From Algoriphagus lacus (lineage in GTDB: Bacteria > Bacteroidota > Bacteroidia > Cytophagales > Cyclobacteriaceae), in assembly GCF_003583985.1 (NCBI RefSeq), contig NZ_QXML01000003.1, positions 186,001-250,000 of the forward strand: a stretch of 64,000 nucleotides of DNA, given 5' to 3'. The position numbers were made by a program, and so were the translations under genes. Positions 23,432 to 32,284 of the stretch are shown one piece after another. The notes beneath the pieces were generated by a model, which was not told the origin of the DNA, did no database searches, and saw nothing but the letters and a program-made list of their open reading frames with translations. Within the stretch, counting starts at the first letter, position 1. Each line of letters starts with the position of its first letter.

Positions 23432-25372
23432 ATGAAACACGCCCTATTCCTTTTCTTACTGCTCTTTGTTTTTATCAGTCATAAAGAAACCCAAGCCCAA
23501 AGTCCAAAATACGTCATCGACAGTCTAAAAGTCCAATTGAAGTCGGCAAAGCTGGAGCAGGATCAAGTAGCCATCTATTCCGAACTGACCTGGTACTGGG
23601 CAATGGTCAATCTGGATTCTGCCCTTGATTATGGACGTCGATCGTTGACTTTGGCTGAAAAAATGGGAGATCAAAAAGTAATTTCCCAAGCTTACAGTGA
23701 CTTGGGTAATGCTTACAATCAACGTGGGGAATTTGCGGAAGCTAAAGCAGCTTACAAAAAAGCCCTCGAGCTTCGGACTGAAATTGGGGATTCGGCAGGA
23801 ATGGCCGGTTCGAAAAGCAATTTGGCATCGATTCACCAGCGATTGTATCAGACCGACTCGGCCATGATGTATTACATCGAGGCGCTGGATTACTATGAGC
23901 AAACCGGTAATGAGCGGTACATCAATTTTGTGAAAAACAATCTTGGGGTCCTGCACGAAGATATGCGAAACTATCCCAAAGCACTTGAGATCTATGCGGA
24001 AGTAGCTGAATACCGCGAGAAAAACCAGATGATTCCGGAACTCGCCATGCTTTACAACAACATGGGCAACATCTACAAGGCGACAAAAGAATATGACAAA
24101 TCCGAAGACTACTTTCAAAAAGCCATGGAAAATGGCCTGAAGGCTGGTGACTCGCTTGTTTTGTCGGTGACCTACCTCAATTTGGCAGCGCTCTACAATG
24201 CTGCTGAACGCCCGGATGATGCCATCAAAGCTGCCACTGAAGGAATCAAAATCGCCGAAAAGGTCAACTCATTTTACGATCAGGCGATGATGGAATATGC
24301 CCTGGCAAATTCCTATTCCAAAAAAAGAGAATACCTCAAGGCTAAAAATCTCTACCAAAAAGCCATCCTTACCCTGACTGAATTGGAAGCCAAGGAAGAA
24401 GTAGCTTCGATTCAGCTGCGGATGGTACCTATGTTTGCTGCGCTCAATATGCCTGACAGTGCGCAATACTACACCGATAGATACATCGACTATCGGAATT
24501 CCCTGACTGAAGCGCAAGTTGCCGAACTGACAAATGAGCTCCAGACCAAGTATGAGTCGGAGAAAAAAGACCGGGAAATTGCTCAGCAACAGTTAGCCCT
24601 CAGGAATAAAAACATCCAGCTCTATGGATCACTTTTTTTGGCTTTGGCACTTGCAGGGGTTGGATATCTACTCTACAAACAACAAAAACTCAAGAATCGT
24701 CAACTCCAGCAAGAAGGGGAATTGAAGGCTGCTTTAGTCCAGATCGAGACCCAAAACAAACTGCATGAGCAACGTATGCTGATCTCCCGAGACCTTCATG
24801 ACAATATCGGGGCCCAGCTGACTTTCATCATTTCAGCCATCGAAAACCTGAAATACTTTGAGCCGATCAAAGAACAGCTGACCCAGCGCTACGACTCCAT
24901 TGCTGACTTTACCAAGCAAACCATTACTGAACTTAGGGATACCATCTGGGCGATGAACAGTGGGAAGGTCAACTGGGAATCGTTGACCGGCAGGATTCAG
25001 GATTACATCCAAAGGGCAGGAAATTCTGCTTCAGGTATCCGTTTCGAATTCTCTATGAGTGATACAATCAAACCGGACCAAACCCTTGCCTCAGCGGATG
25101 CCATCCAAGTGCTGCGAATTTTACAGGAAGCGATCCAGAATGCGGTCAAGTATTCGGAAGCACACTCGGTGCAAGTGAAAATCGAGGAAACGAATACAGG
25201 ATTGGAAGTTACAGTTCAGGATGACGGAAAAGGCTTTGACGAGTCGGCAATCCGGCCGGGAAATGGCTTGTACAATATGAGAAAGCGAGCAGAAGAACTC
25301 TCCGGCAAACTCGAAATTGATTCCAAGCCGGGATTGGGCACGAGTGTAGTGCTGACTTGGCCAAAGTCCTAG
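23432..25372 (+). CDS. TPR-containing sensor histidine kinase (HisKA_3 / NarL-type)
   Basis: Start at ATG 23432 (MKHALFLFLLLFVF..., a clear signal peptide ending in TQAQ); the open frame continues 121 codons upstream but overlaps the divergent gene. 646 residues. After the signal peptide come about seven tetratricopeptide repeats (for example SQAYSDLGNAYNQRGEFAEA and AMLYNNMGNIYKATKEYDKS) lying in the periplasm. Next is one transmembrane helix (GSLFLALALAGVGYLLY), a coiled coil, a HisKA_3 dimerisation domain with the phospho-acceptor His in ISRDLHDNIGAQL, and a HATPase_c domain (LQEAIQNAVKYSEA; DDGKGFD; GNGLYNMRKRAEEL). No response regulator is encoded next to it. Confidence 0.92.
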   Translation: MKHALFLFLLLFVFISHKETQAQSPKYVIDSLKVQLKSAKLEQDQVAIYSELTWYWAMVNLDSALDYGRRSLTLAEKMGDQKVISQAYSDLGNAYNQRGEFAEAKAAYKKALELRTEIGDSAGMAGSKSNLASIHQRLYQTDSAMMYYIEALDYYEQTGNERYINFVKNNLGVLHEDMRNYPKALEIYAEVAEYREKNQMIPELAMLYNNMGNIYKATKEYDKSEDYFQKAMENGLKAGDSLVLSVTYLNLAALYNAAERPDDAIKAATEGIKIAEKVNSFYDQAMMEYALANSYSKKREYLKAKNLYQKAILTLTELEAKEEVASIQLRMVPMFAALNMPDSAQYYTDRYIDYRNSLTEAQVAELTNELQTKYESEKKDREIAQQQLALRNKNIQLYGSLFLALALAGVGYLLYKQQKLKNRQLQQEGELKAALVQIETQNKLHEQRMLISRDLHDNIGAQLTFIISAIENLKYFEPIKEQLTQRYDSIADFTKQTITELRDTIWAMNSGKVNWESLTGRIQDYIQRAGNSASGIRFEFSMSDTIKPDQTLASADAIQVLRILQEAIQNAVKYSEAHSVQVKIEETNTGLEVTVQDDGKGFDESAIRPGNGLYNMRKRAEELSGKLEIDSKPGLGTSVVLTWPKS

Positions 25373-25474
25373 CTTTTGCTGATTCTTTCCACTTTAAGAT
25401 TTTGATAAATAGGCCTTTTGCCGTATTCCCTTCCCAACCAACAGAGACTAGATTTGATTTTTCCGGAAAGGGAT

Positions 25475-25774
25475 ATGTTGAGGGTTATTATTGAAAATGG
25501 AGAATCGGGTCTTCTGACCTTGTTGGCTTTAGGAGCTTTGATTTTGCTGCATTATTTCCTCTTTCGGGAATATGCTGTTATGGAGAAGCTACAGGAGAAA
25601 AGACTAACCGAAATGGAACAATTGATCAAGAAGGAAATCCACCGATCCCAGTCATCTTCAGTCCAAGCATTAGAAATCAGTCAACTCAAGGAAAAGACCG
25701 ATGAAAAGATCGAGCTGATCAAATTGCAAGTGGAGGCGATGAGGAAGCGAGAGGAAATGTCTAAATCAGATTAG
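25475..25774 (+). CDS. Small membrane protein with coiled-coil tail, unknown function
   Basis: Start chosen at ATG 25475 (MLRVIIENGESGLLTLL...), giving 99 residues; an upstream in-frame ATG at 25418 would put 19 polar residues first. There is one N-terminal transmembrane helix (GLLTLLALGALILLHYFLF) followed by a charged coiled coil (EKLQEKRLTEMEQLIKKEIH and KEKTDEKIELIKLQVEAMRK). I do not recognise a family. It follows the TPR kinase by about 100 bp and could be expressed with it. Its stop codon overlaps the stop of the convergent dipeptidase gene. Confidence 0.6.
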   Translation: MLRVIIENGESGLLTLLALGALILLHYFLFREYAVMEKLQEKRLTEMEQLIKKEIHRSQSSSVQALEISQLKEKTDEKIELIKLQVEAMRKREEMSKSD

Positions 25775-26826
25775 GCTTTGAGTATCGAACTGATCAATCT
25801 CCGGGCATTACCTCCGGCAATTTTTTCCACTTCCGCGTTGGAAAGGCCTTTGGCAGCAAGTGCTTGTAGCCATTTTTCCACTCCAAAATAGTCATTGATC
25901 ACAGGTTGGAAATTAGCATCCATGTCAGTTCCGATGCCCACGTGATCCACGCCCACCACATCGATGAGGCGAAGTGTGTTTTCCACAAAATCTTCGAAAT
26001 CCTTGGAAAAACCTGATGGCCAAGCTCCAATGAGACCGCCGGTTTCGGCGATCAGTTTGGCATGATCCCGACTCAAAGCCCGAGCCGCAATCGGTCTGTT
26101 GGGATCACCTGCTAAAATGCTGTGCGAGAGCAGAAGCGGTGCACCTGTTGATTCGGCCACTCCTTTTACTGTTTCAAAAGAAGCATGCGCCAAATCAATC
26201 ACCATTCCCAATTCGGTCAGCCGTTTCACGATGGATTTGCCATAGACCGAAAGTCCATCGTTTAGCGGGGCGGCAGTTTGGAGATCTCCGACATTATTGG
26301 GCACATAGTGAACCAACTGGACCGAACGGACTCCCTGCTCGTAGACTTCGTTGATCCGGTCGACGTCTTCCTCCACAAAATCCGCTCCTTCGCAGGAAAG
26401 GAACAGGTTGACCTCTTTGGAGTTTTTCAGATCCCCCACTGAAGTTCCGATTTGGGCGTTTTGATTTTTGATCAGTTCCTTCAAAATCACCAACTGATTT
26501 TTGTAGGATTCCCATGCGACACCTTTTTCCAGTTTGCTGTCCACGACAACACCTTTGTCTGTGATCCGGAGCAAACTGATATCAGAAACGATGCTCAAAA
26601 ACACGCTGTTGACTCCTGCCTGATTCATTTCAACCAGGGCTTTGGCGAAGGCTTCATCTCCGGGATAGGTAGAGCTTCCTTTGGCAAAAAATCTTCCGGT
26701 ATGGCAGTGGAGGTCGAAGATGCCGGGTTTATTATCTGAGGAAGGGGAAAATCCAAAACCCAAATCCGGCAGGAGGGATGCACCGGCAAAGGCGCCCATG
26801 TACTTCAAAAACTGATGTCGATCCAT
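25771..26826 (-). CDS. Membrane dipeptidase (peptidase M19, renal dipeptidase family)
   Basis: Start at ATG 26826; an ATG at 26832 is an alternative. 351 residues. The N-terminus (RHQFLKYMGAFAGASLLPD) is signal-like with Tat flavour but lacks the twin arginine. Metal-site landmarks are SCEGADF (bridging Glu), VIDLAHAS (His) and LLLSHS (His), plus GIGTDMD near the C-terminus. The first metal motif reads LHCHTG, so HxH replaces the canonical HxD. M19 enzymes hydrolyse dipeptides, some D-amino-acid containing. It is probably periplasmic. Convergent with the small coiled-coil gene, sharing a 4-bp stop overlap. Confidence 0.87.
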   Translation of the reverse strand: MDRHQFLKYMGAFAGASLLPDLGFGFSPSSDNKPGIFDLHCHTGRFFAKGSSTYPGDEAFAKALVEMNQAGVNSVFLSIVSDISLLRITDKGVVVDSKLEKGVAWESYKNQLVILKELIKNQNAQIGTSVGDLKNSKEVNLFLSCEGADFVEEDVDRINEVYEQGVRSVQLVHYVPNNVGDLQTAAPLNDGLSVYGKSIVKRLTELGMVIDLAHASFETVKGVAESTGAPLLLSHSILAGDPNRPIAARALSRDHAKLIAETGGLIGAWPSGFSKDFEDFVENTLRLIDVVGVDHVGIGTDMDANFQPVINDYFGVEKWLQALAAKGLSNAEVEKIAGGNARRLISSILKA

Positions 26827-26906
26827 GGACATCAAAGTACAATTTTTTCTCCTGAAAGCTTTTTGTGATTCGAAAAAGGAACACCGATTTGTTGATTGAA
26901 GGTGTC

Positions 26907-28217
26907 CTAAATAACAGTAACCCGTACTTTCTTTTCCTTCAATTTCATGTTGTTGATTTTAGGCAGGAGCTTCTCCAAGGTCGCTGTTTTCACTCCCACA
27001 AAGGCGCAATCCGTCTTCAATTCGATCATGCCCAGTTCCTCTTTGGAAAGTCCACCTTGTTTGAAAAAAAGACCTGCGACATCACCCTTGGAGATTTTGT
27101 CTTTTCGTCCACCGGAAACAAACAGGGTACTCCATTCCGATGGACCCGGAAGTGGGGCTTTGGTCAGTTTTTCAACAGGTAGATTTCCTATAAAATCCGG
27201 CAGAGGATCTTTCTCGTAGTGGAGGACATAGGCTGTTCCGTCGCTGTTCATTCGGGCAGTTCGTCCATTTCGGTGGATGAATTCCTCGCTTCTTAGCGGA
27301 AGGTGATAATGGATGATAAACTTGATCTCCGGCACATCGATACCTCTGGCAGCAAGATCAGTTGCCAGGAGGATTTGATGTGTGCCGTTTCTGAATTTGA
27401 TCAGGGATCGTTCCCGGTCGGTTTGCTCCATTCCTCCGGAGAAAATCCCATGCGAAATACCATGCTCTTCCAGGCAATCGCTTACTCGCTGAATCGAGTC
27501 CTTAAAATTGCAGAAGATGATTCCGTTTTGGCCGCCCAGATGAGCAATCAAGTCGATGAGGGTTTCCAGTTTGTCCTTGGTGGGAGAGAGGACTTTTTTG
27601 ATCTGCAATTGGGAGATTTTTTCCTCCAAAAAATCAACCGTGACCGGTGATTTCAAACCGACAAATCGTGGGATTTCCACTCCCTGAGTTGCCGAAGTAA
27701 GGATAGTTTTCTTCACCTTGGGCAGCAACTGGAGGATGTCTTTCATCTCACTTTCAAAGCCGATTTCCAGAGATTTATCAAATTCGTCCAATACTAAAGT
27801 TTGGATAAATTTTGTTTCAAAAGCTTCCCGTCTCAGGTGATCAGCCACTCTTCCGGGTGTTCCGATCAGGACTGCCGGACGGTGCTTAATTTCAATTCGG
27901 TCTTTGGAACCGGCCCTGCCGCCATAGACCGAATTTACCTTGTAGCCGGTTCCCATTTCCCGCATGACCTGCTCAATTTGGATCGCCAATTCCCTAGAAG
28001 GAACAATGATGACGAGTTGAATTTCTTCACAATTCGGATCCAGATTTTGAATCAGAGGCAGAAGAAAGGCCAAAGTTTTACCAGTGCCTGTCGGAGAAAG
28101 CAAAATCACCTCATCCGAAGACTCAATGGCCTGCTTGGCAGCGAGCTGCATGGGGTTCAGTTGCTCAATTCCTAGTTTGGACAGGATCTCTGCCTGGCTT
28201 TTTTGCGGGGTGGACAT
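26907..28217 (-). CDS. DEAD-box family RNA helicase with DbpA-type C-terminal domain
   Basis: 436 residues. Helicase motifs in order: Q motif (LGIEQLNPMQ), motif I SPTGTGKT, Ia PSRELAIQ, Ib GTPGRVAD, motif II DEFD in place of DEAD, motif III SAT, motif IV IIFCNFK, motif V LLATDLAARGIDVP and motif VI HRNGRTAR. The last 70 residues (GDVAGLFFKQGGL... ending VRVTVI) match the DbpA RNA-binding domain, which targets the helicase to 23S rRNA hairpin 92 in DbpA and YxiN. It is likely involved in 50S assembly. Its ATG lies 4 nt after a TACCTTTG promoter box. Confidence 0.92.
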   Translation of the reverse strand: MSTPQKSQAEILSKLGIEQLNPMQLAAKQAIESSDEVILLSPTGTGKTLAFLLPLIQNLDPNCEEIQLVIIVPSRELAIQIEQVMREMGTGYKVNSVYGGRAGSKDRIEIKHRPAVLIGTPGRVADHLRREAFETKFIQTLVLDEFDKSLEIGFESEMKDILQLLPKVKKTILTSATQGVEIPRFVGLKSPVTVDFLEEKISQLQIKKVLSPTKDKLETLIDLIAHLGGQNGIIFCNFKDSIQRVSDCLEEHGISHGIFSGGMEQTDRERSLIKFRNGTHQILLATDLAARGIDVPEIKFIIHYHLPLRSEEFIHRNGRTARMNSDGTAYVLHYEKDPLPDFIGNLPVEKLTKAPLPGPSEWSTLFVSGGRKDKISKGDVAGLFFKQGGLSKEELGMIELKTDCAFVGVKTATLEKLLPKINNMKLKEKKVRVTVI

Positions 28218-28221
28218 GCGG

Positions 28222-28229
28222 CAAAGGTA
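28222..28229 (-). promoter_or_regulatory. Bacteroidota -7 promoter box (TACCTTTG) for the helicase gene
   Basis: Exact TAnnTTTG match on the minus strand, ending 4 nt before the ATG, as at marC. A TTTG 14 nt further upstream is too close to be an ideal -33 element. Confidence 0.5.
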
Positions 28230-28313
28230 GCTTTTTGAATTCCCAAATGGAGATGAAGTTTTTCGAGCAGCATTCGATTTTGGAAAAGGTCCTGAAAAAA
28301 CTCTTTGGAGCTT

Positions 28314-30434
28314 TCAATCAGGCAAAGCAAAAGCGACATAGGCATCTCCGCTTTTTGTACCCTTGCCGCCACCACAGGCGATGACTAGGTACTGCTTTCC
28401 GTTTTTCTCATAGACCGCCGGAGTCGCATGCCCGGAAGCGGGGAGTTTGGCTTCCCAGAGGATTGTGCCGGTTTCTTTGTCAAAAGCCCGGATCTTTTCA
28501 TCCTTGGTTGCGGCAATAAACAGCACTCCACCGGCTGTAGCCACGGGTCCGCCATAGTTTTCCGTGCCAGTCGGTGCAAAGCCCTGAGCACTGAGTGAAT
28601 CAATTTCCCCCAAAGTCACCTGCCACTTTTTCTTTCCGGTGTTCATGTCGATGGCTGTCAGAAGGCCCCAAGGGGGATTGGACCCGTAGATTCCTTCCTT
28701 GGTGGTCAGGCGCTTATACCCATTCATGTAGTAGCGGGGATACAGTTTGGTGTTTTCCGATTCGAGTTCCTTTTTGTCGCCTGCGTCCGCTTTTCCCATT
28801 AGGTAGTCGATCAGAACTCCGCGCTCTTCCGTGGTTATATGCCCAAATGCAGGCATGGCTCCTCTCCCTTTTTGCAACAGCAAATCCAGCGAATCCGGAG
28901 TATATTTTTCTTTCAACCCGATCAAGCTTGGGATTGTCGGTGGGTTTCCTTTGCGCTCCAGTCCATGGCAATTGCCGCAGTAATTGGTGTACACCGATTG
29001 GCCCACATTGCCGAAGCTCGCATTCGGTGTCATGTCGATCAGCCAGGGGATTTGGTTGGCATTGATGTACATCGTCTGGGTAGTCGGGTCAAAAGAGGCG
29101 CCGCCCCATTCTCCGCCCCCGTCCATGCCGGGGAAAAGGACGATGGGCTTATCCGGATGAGGTGGAGCCCATGTGTCACCGATGGACGCATTGGAAAGTT
29201 TGGATTTGATATCTGCTTCCCATTCCGGTTTAAGATTCAGGATGTCTTTTTCGGTAAAAACCATCTTCATAAAAGGCTCCGGCAAGGTCGGCATGGGTTG
29301 GGTTTTGGAGCTGATTTCTCCCGGCATGACACTCTGGGTAACTGGTGTCTCGTTGATTGGCCAAATGGGTTCCCCGGTTTCCCGGTCAAAGACATAGGTC
29401 ATTCCCTGCTTGGAAATTTGGGCCACGGCATCGATCCACTTTCCGTCTTTTTGGATGCGGATCAAATTGGGCGGAGCGGGAAAGTCCCGGTCCCACACAT
29501 CATGATGAACGGCCTGAAAATGCCAGATGCGCTTTCCGGTACGGGCATCCAAGGCCAAAAGTGAATTGGCGTACAGGTTATCACCGGTTCTATATCCACC
29601 CCAGAAGTCATATGTGGCTGAACCTGTCGGGACAAAGACAATGCCCCTTTCTTGGTCCACCGTCATCCCTGCCCAGTTGTTGGCGCCGCCAATCTGCCGG
29701 ATGTGTTTGGGATCCCAGGTTTCGTATCCCGGTTCACCTTGCTGAGGAATGGTATGAAAAATCCACTCCCGCTTTCCGGTTTTGATGTTGTAGGCCCGAA
29801 CGTGTCCCGGAGCTGCATCCAATCCTTCGGAAAGTCGCATACCCAGAATCAATTTATCCTCAAAAACCACCCCGGGAGAATTGGAAACAATCAGGAAATC
29901 CTCCAAATCGGTATCAAGGTCTTTTCTCAAATCCACCTTTCCCTTATCGCCAAAACTCAAAATCGGCTCCCCCGTCAGGGCATTCACTGCCATGAGCCAA
30001 TTGCCAGCAGAAAACAAAATCCGTTTATCATCACCTTCCTCCCAATAACTGACTCCGCGGTTGGTGCCTGCCCAGGAATTTTCCCCACCCAAAACCTGAA
30101 AGGGATCAAATCGCCAGACTTCCTGGCCAGTTCCAGCATCGAGGGCAAAGACATTCAGCTTGGGTGTGCTTCCGTAGAGCAGGCCATTGACTACGATGGG
30201 CTGGCATTGAATCTGGCTGCGTTCAGTCGCATCGCCGGTGTGATACGTCCAGACTACCTCGAGTTGGGCGACATTTTCTTTGGTGATTTGGGCCAACGAA
30301 GAAAATCGAGCTCCGTCTTCCGATCCTCCGTAGTGTCCCCAACCTGAATAATCGATAGTATCGGTTTTTTTTTCGCAAGAGAAAAAAAGAATACTGGATA
30401 ATAATATGAGGGTGATGGAGGATCTGAGGCTCAT
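28314..30434 (-). CDS. PQQ-dependent dehydrogenase lipoprotein with internal cytochrome c domain
   Basis: 706 residues. The lipobox LFFSC puts the lipidated Cys at residue 20. The body is a PQQ eight-bladed propeller with blade motifs such as ALDAGTGQEVWRF, ALDARTGKRIWHF, FDRETGEPIW and FDKETGTILWEA, and substrate/cofactor segments NRGVSYW and HHDVWDRDFPAPP. Between blades lies a class I cytochrome c insert: YCGNCHGLERKG (Cys486, Cys489, His490), with GAMPAFGH giving the likely Met ligand. The enzyme oxidises an alcohol or sugar in the periplasm and passes electrons to its own heme. The substrate is not identifiable; no pqq biosynthesis genes are in the window. Heme attachment would need the Ccm proteins encoded here. 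Confidence 0.9.
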   Translation of the reverse strand: MSLRSSITLILLSSILFFSCEKKTDTIDYSGWGHYGGSEDGARFSSLAQITKENVAQLEVVWTYHTGDATERSQIQCQPIVVNGLLYGSTPKLNVFALDAGTGQEVWRFDPFQVLGGENSWAGTNRGVSYWEEGDDKRILFSAGNWLMAVNALTGEPILSFGDKGKVDLRKDLDTDLEDFLIVSNSPGVVFEDKLILGMRLSEGLDAAPGHVRAYNIKTGKREWIFHTIPQQGEPGYETWDPKHIRQIGGANNWAGMTVDQERGIVFVPTGSATYDFWGGYRTGDNLYANSLLALDARTGKRIWHFQAVHHDVWDRDFPAPPNLIRIQKDGKWIDAVAQISKQGMTYVFDRETGEPIWPINETPVTQSVMPGEISSKTQPMPTLPEPFMKMVFTEKDILNLKPEWEADIKSKLSNASIGDTWAPPHPDKPIVLFPGMDGGGEWGGASFDPTTQTMYINANQIPWLIDMTPNASFGNVGQSVYTNYCGNCHGLERKGNPPTIPSLIGLKEKYTPDSLDLLLQKGRGAMPAFGHITTEERGVLIDYLMGKADAGDKKELESENTKLYPRYYMNGYKRLTTKEGIYGSNPPWGLLTAIDMNTGKKKWQVTLGEIDSLSAQGFAPTGTENYGGPVATAGGVLFIAATKDEKIRAFDKETGTILWEAKLPASGHATPAVYEKNGKQYLVIACGGGKGTKSGDAYVAFALPD

Positions 30435-30550
30435 TTGGGTGAGAATTTGGCCTCAGAATATCGGGGATTTTTAAGGACAGAACAAGGGCAAAAGCGTTTC
30501 CCTACCATTACCAATGGATTTTTTCAGAATAGACCGATTAGGTCAACCCT

Positions 30551-31312
30551 TTATTTCGATCCGGTCACACGTTCGTATTTTGACTCATAGTCTTCTCGAA
30601 GCGTTCCAAATAATCGATCCCAGATTAACGTGTAGAGCCCATAATTTCCATGGAAATGTTCATGGTGTTGGTTGTGTGCTGTGCCGGTATTAACCCAACG
30701 ACCAAACCAGTTATGTTGAAAGTTTTTAGGAAATAGCTCGAATCCCAGATGGCCGTATACATTGTAGAAAAACTGAAACAGCAGAAAAAGTCCGAGTGAG
30801 CTCTGGTATACGGGTAATGTGAAGGCAATGACCGGAATGATTCCTGCCTCGATGACCGCTTCCATCGGATGAAATGCGTAGGCTGTCCAAGGGGAAGGAT
30901 TGGTGGACTGATGATGTATTTTGTGGACCCAACGGAACAATTTTGGGTGATGCATCAGTCGATGCATTCCATAGAAATAAGCATCATGGATCAACAGCAT
31001 CAGTGGGAAGCAGAGGTAATAATAGAACATTCCGTACTTGTCTTTATCCCAATAAAGATTGGTGAAAGGCTGAAATACTATGAAAACCAGAGTTGCCATG
31101 GTGGCAAAAATCAGGATGGTGATCAGGGAATACGTAATATCCCTGACGTAATCCCTGATTTTGGGGTATTTGGCCTGCATCCTTCGGCTGGCCATTATTT
31201 TTTTAAGGAGGAAGTAAAAAACAAAAAAAGCCAATCCTGCAATTACAAAATATCTGGTGGTCGTCAACTCCGCAATCCTAAGCCATCGGTAGGAAAATTC
31301 TTCCCATTGCAT
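30551..31312 (-). CDS. Sterol desaturase / fatty acid hydroxylase family protein
   Basis: 253 residues, four to five transmembrane helices. The histidine clusters that bind the di-iron centre are all present: HDAYFYGMHRLMHH, HKIHHQS and HNQHHEHF, plus the His of YAFHPMEA. The family uses O2 and di-iron to hydroxylate or desaturate lipids (sterols, fatty acids, carotenoids, ether lipids). The substrate cannot be deduced. It is the only gene between the PQQ dehydrogenase and the divergent ccmB. In Bacteroidota, hydroxylation of sphingolipid or iso-fatty acids is a plausible role. Confidence 0.9.
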   Translation of the reverse strand: MQWEEFSYRWLRIAELTTTRYFVIAGLAFFVFYFLLKKIMASRRMQAKYPKIRDYVRDITYSLITILIFATMATLVFIVFQPFTNLYWDKDKYGMFYYYLCFPLMLLIHDAYFYGMHRLMHHPKLFRWVHKIHHQSTNPSPWTAYAFHPMEAVIEAGIIPVIAFTLPVYQSSLGLFLLFQFFYNVYGHLGFELFPKNFQHNWFGRWVNTGTAHNQHHEHFHGNYGLYTLIWDRLFGTLREDYESKYERVTGSK

Positions 31313-31429
31313 ATCCTTAAATTTTTTCCAAAAGATAGCGGGAAAGGGATTTCAAAACGTTGGGCAAGCGTAAAGAAAAATCCTAGGTTTCTTTGGGGAG
31401 CTGTAACCGTTCCCAAAGCCTACTTTTCT

Positions 31430-31437
31430 TACCTTTG
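31430..31437 (+). promoter_or_regulatory. Bacteroidota -7 promoter box (TACCTTTG) for ccmB
   Basis: Exact TAnnTTTG match ending 4 nt before the ccmB ATG, predicting a leaderless transcript. No TTTG within 17-23 nt upstream. Confidence 0.5.
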
Positions 31438-31441
31438 AGCC

Positions 31442-32107
31442 ATGTGGAAAGAAATCTCCGTGCTGATTCGCAAAGAACTGACCCTCGAGTGGCGGCAGAA
31501 GTATGCGCTGAATGGGATTTTGCTTTACGTGGTTTCGGCGGTTTTTATCACCTACCTGAGCGTGGGGGCCAAGATGGGTAACCTTTCCATTCCTACCTGG
31601 AATGCCTTGTACTGGATAATCATTCTTTTTTCAGCAGTAAATGCTGTCGCAAAAAGCTTCGTGCAGGAGCATCAAGGGCGGCAACTCTACTATTACATGA
31701 TCGCTTCCCCTGAGGCTGTTATTTTATCCAAAATCATCTACAACACCGGTTTGACACTAATTCTTGCCTTACTGGGATACGGTGTTTTTTCGGTGATTTT
31801 AGGTAATCCGGTACAGGATCAAAATCTTTTTCTGACTAACCTGATATTGGGATCGGTTGGATTTTCTGCCAGTTTGACCATGGTCAGCGGAATTGCATCC
31901 AAGGCGGGAAATAACGCTACGTTGATGGCGATTCTGAGTTTTCCGGTAATTATCCCGATTCTGTTGATGGCGATCCGGATTTCCAAAAATGCGCTCGATG
32001 GACTGGATTGGAGTGTGAGTGTGGACAAGCTTTTGACACTGTTGGCCATTAATGCGATCGTGGGAGTCACAGCGTATATTTTGTTTCCGTATTTGTGGAG
32101 AAGCTAG
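31442..32107 (+). CDS. ccmB: Heme exporter membrane subunit CcmB
   Basis: 221 residues with six helices. The start MWKEISVLIRKELTLEWRQKY is typical of CcmB, in which an N-terminal cytoplasmic segment precedes the first helix. The conserved FVQEHQGRQLYYYMIASPEAVILSK loop and the ending FPYLWRS also fit. CcmB is the membrane part of the CcmAB ABC transporter that releases holo-CcmE from CcmC. No ccmA is adjacent. It stands alone about 22 kb away from the ccmC-ccmF operon, with its own promoter box. Confidence 0.9.
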   Translation: MWKEISVLIRKELTLEWRQKYALNGILLYVVSAVFITYLSVGAKMGNLSIPTWNALYWIIILFSAVNAVAKSFVQEHQGRQLYYYMIASPEAVILSKIIYNTGLTLILALLGYGVFSVILGNPVQDQNLFLTNLILGSVGFSASLTMVSGIASKAGNNATLMAILSFPVIIPILLMAIRISKNALDGLDWSVSVDKLLTLLAINAIVGVTAYILFPYLWRS

Positions 32108-32284
32108 GTCGATTTACGAATTACGATTTTTGATTTACGAGGTGAAAAAGAACCTCATTTGAAAATTTTTTATCACTTTCCAACTTCAGCATTTCCCACC
32201 TTTGCCTCCTTCAATTTTCCAATTTTTAATCCTTCGACTTTGTTCAGGATGACTTTAATTTTCCAATCCTCTTATCTTTAAAAC

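Noticed and set aside
28172..28375. 67-codon minus-strand frame bridging the helicase and PQQ dehydrogenase genes
   Set aside because: Overlaps the ends of both neighbours, has no convincing start signal and no recognisable fold; the 96-bp gap looks non-coding.
28839..29564. 241-codon plus-strand frame inside the PQQ dehydrogenase gene
   Set aside because: Antisense shadow of a well-supported gene; composition is not protein-like and no domain is recognisable.
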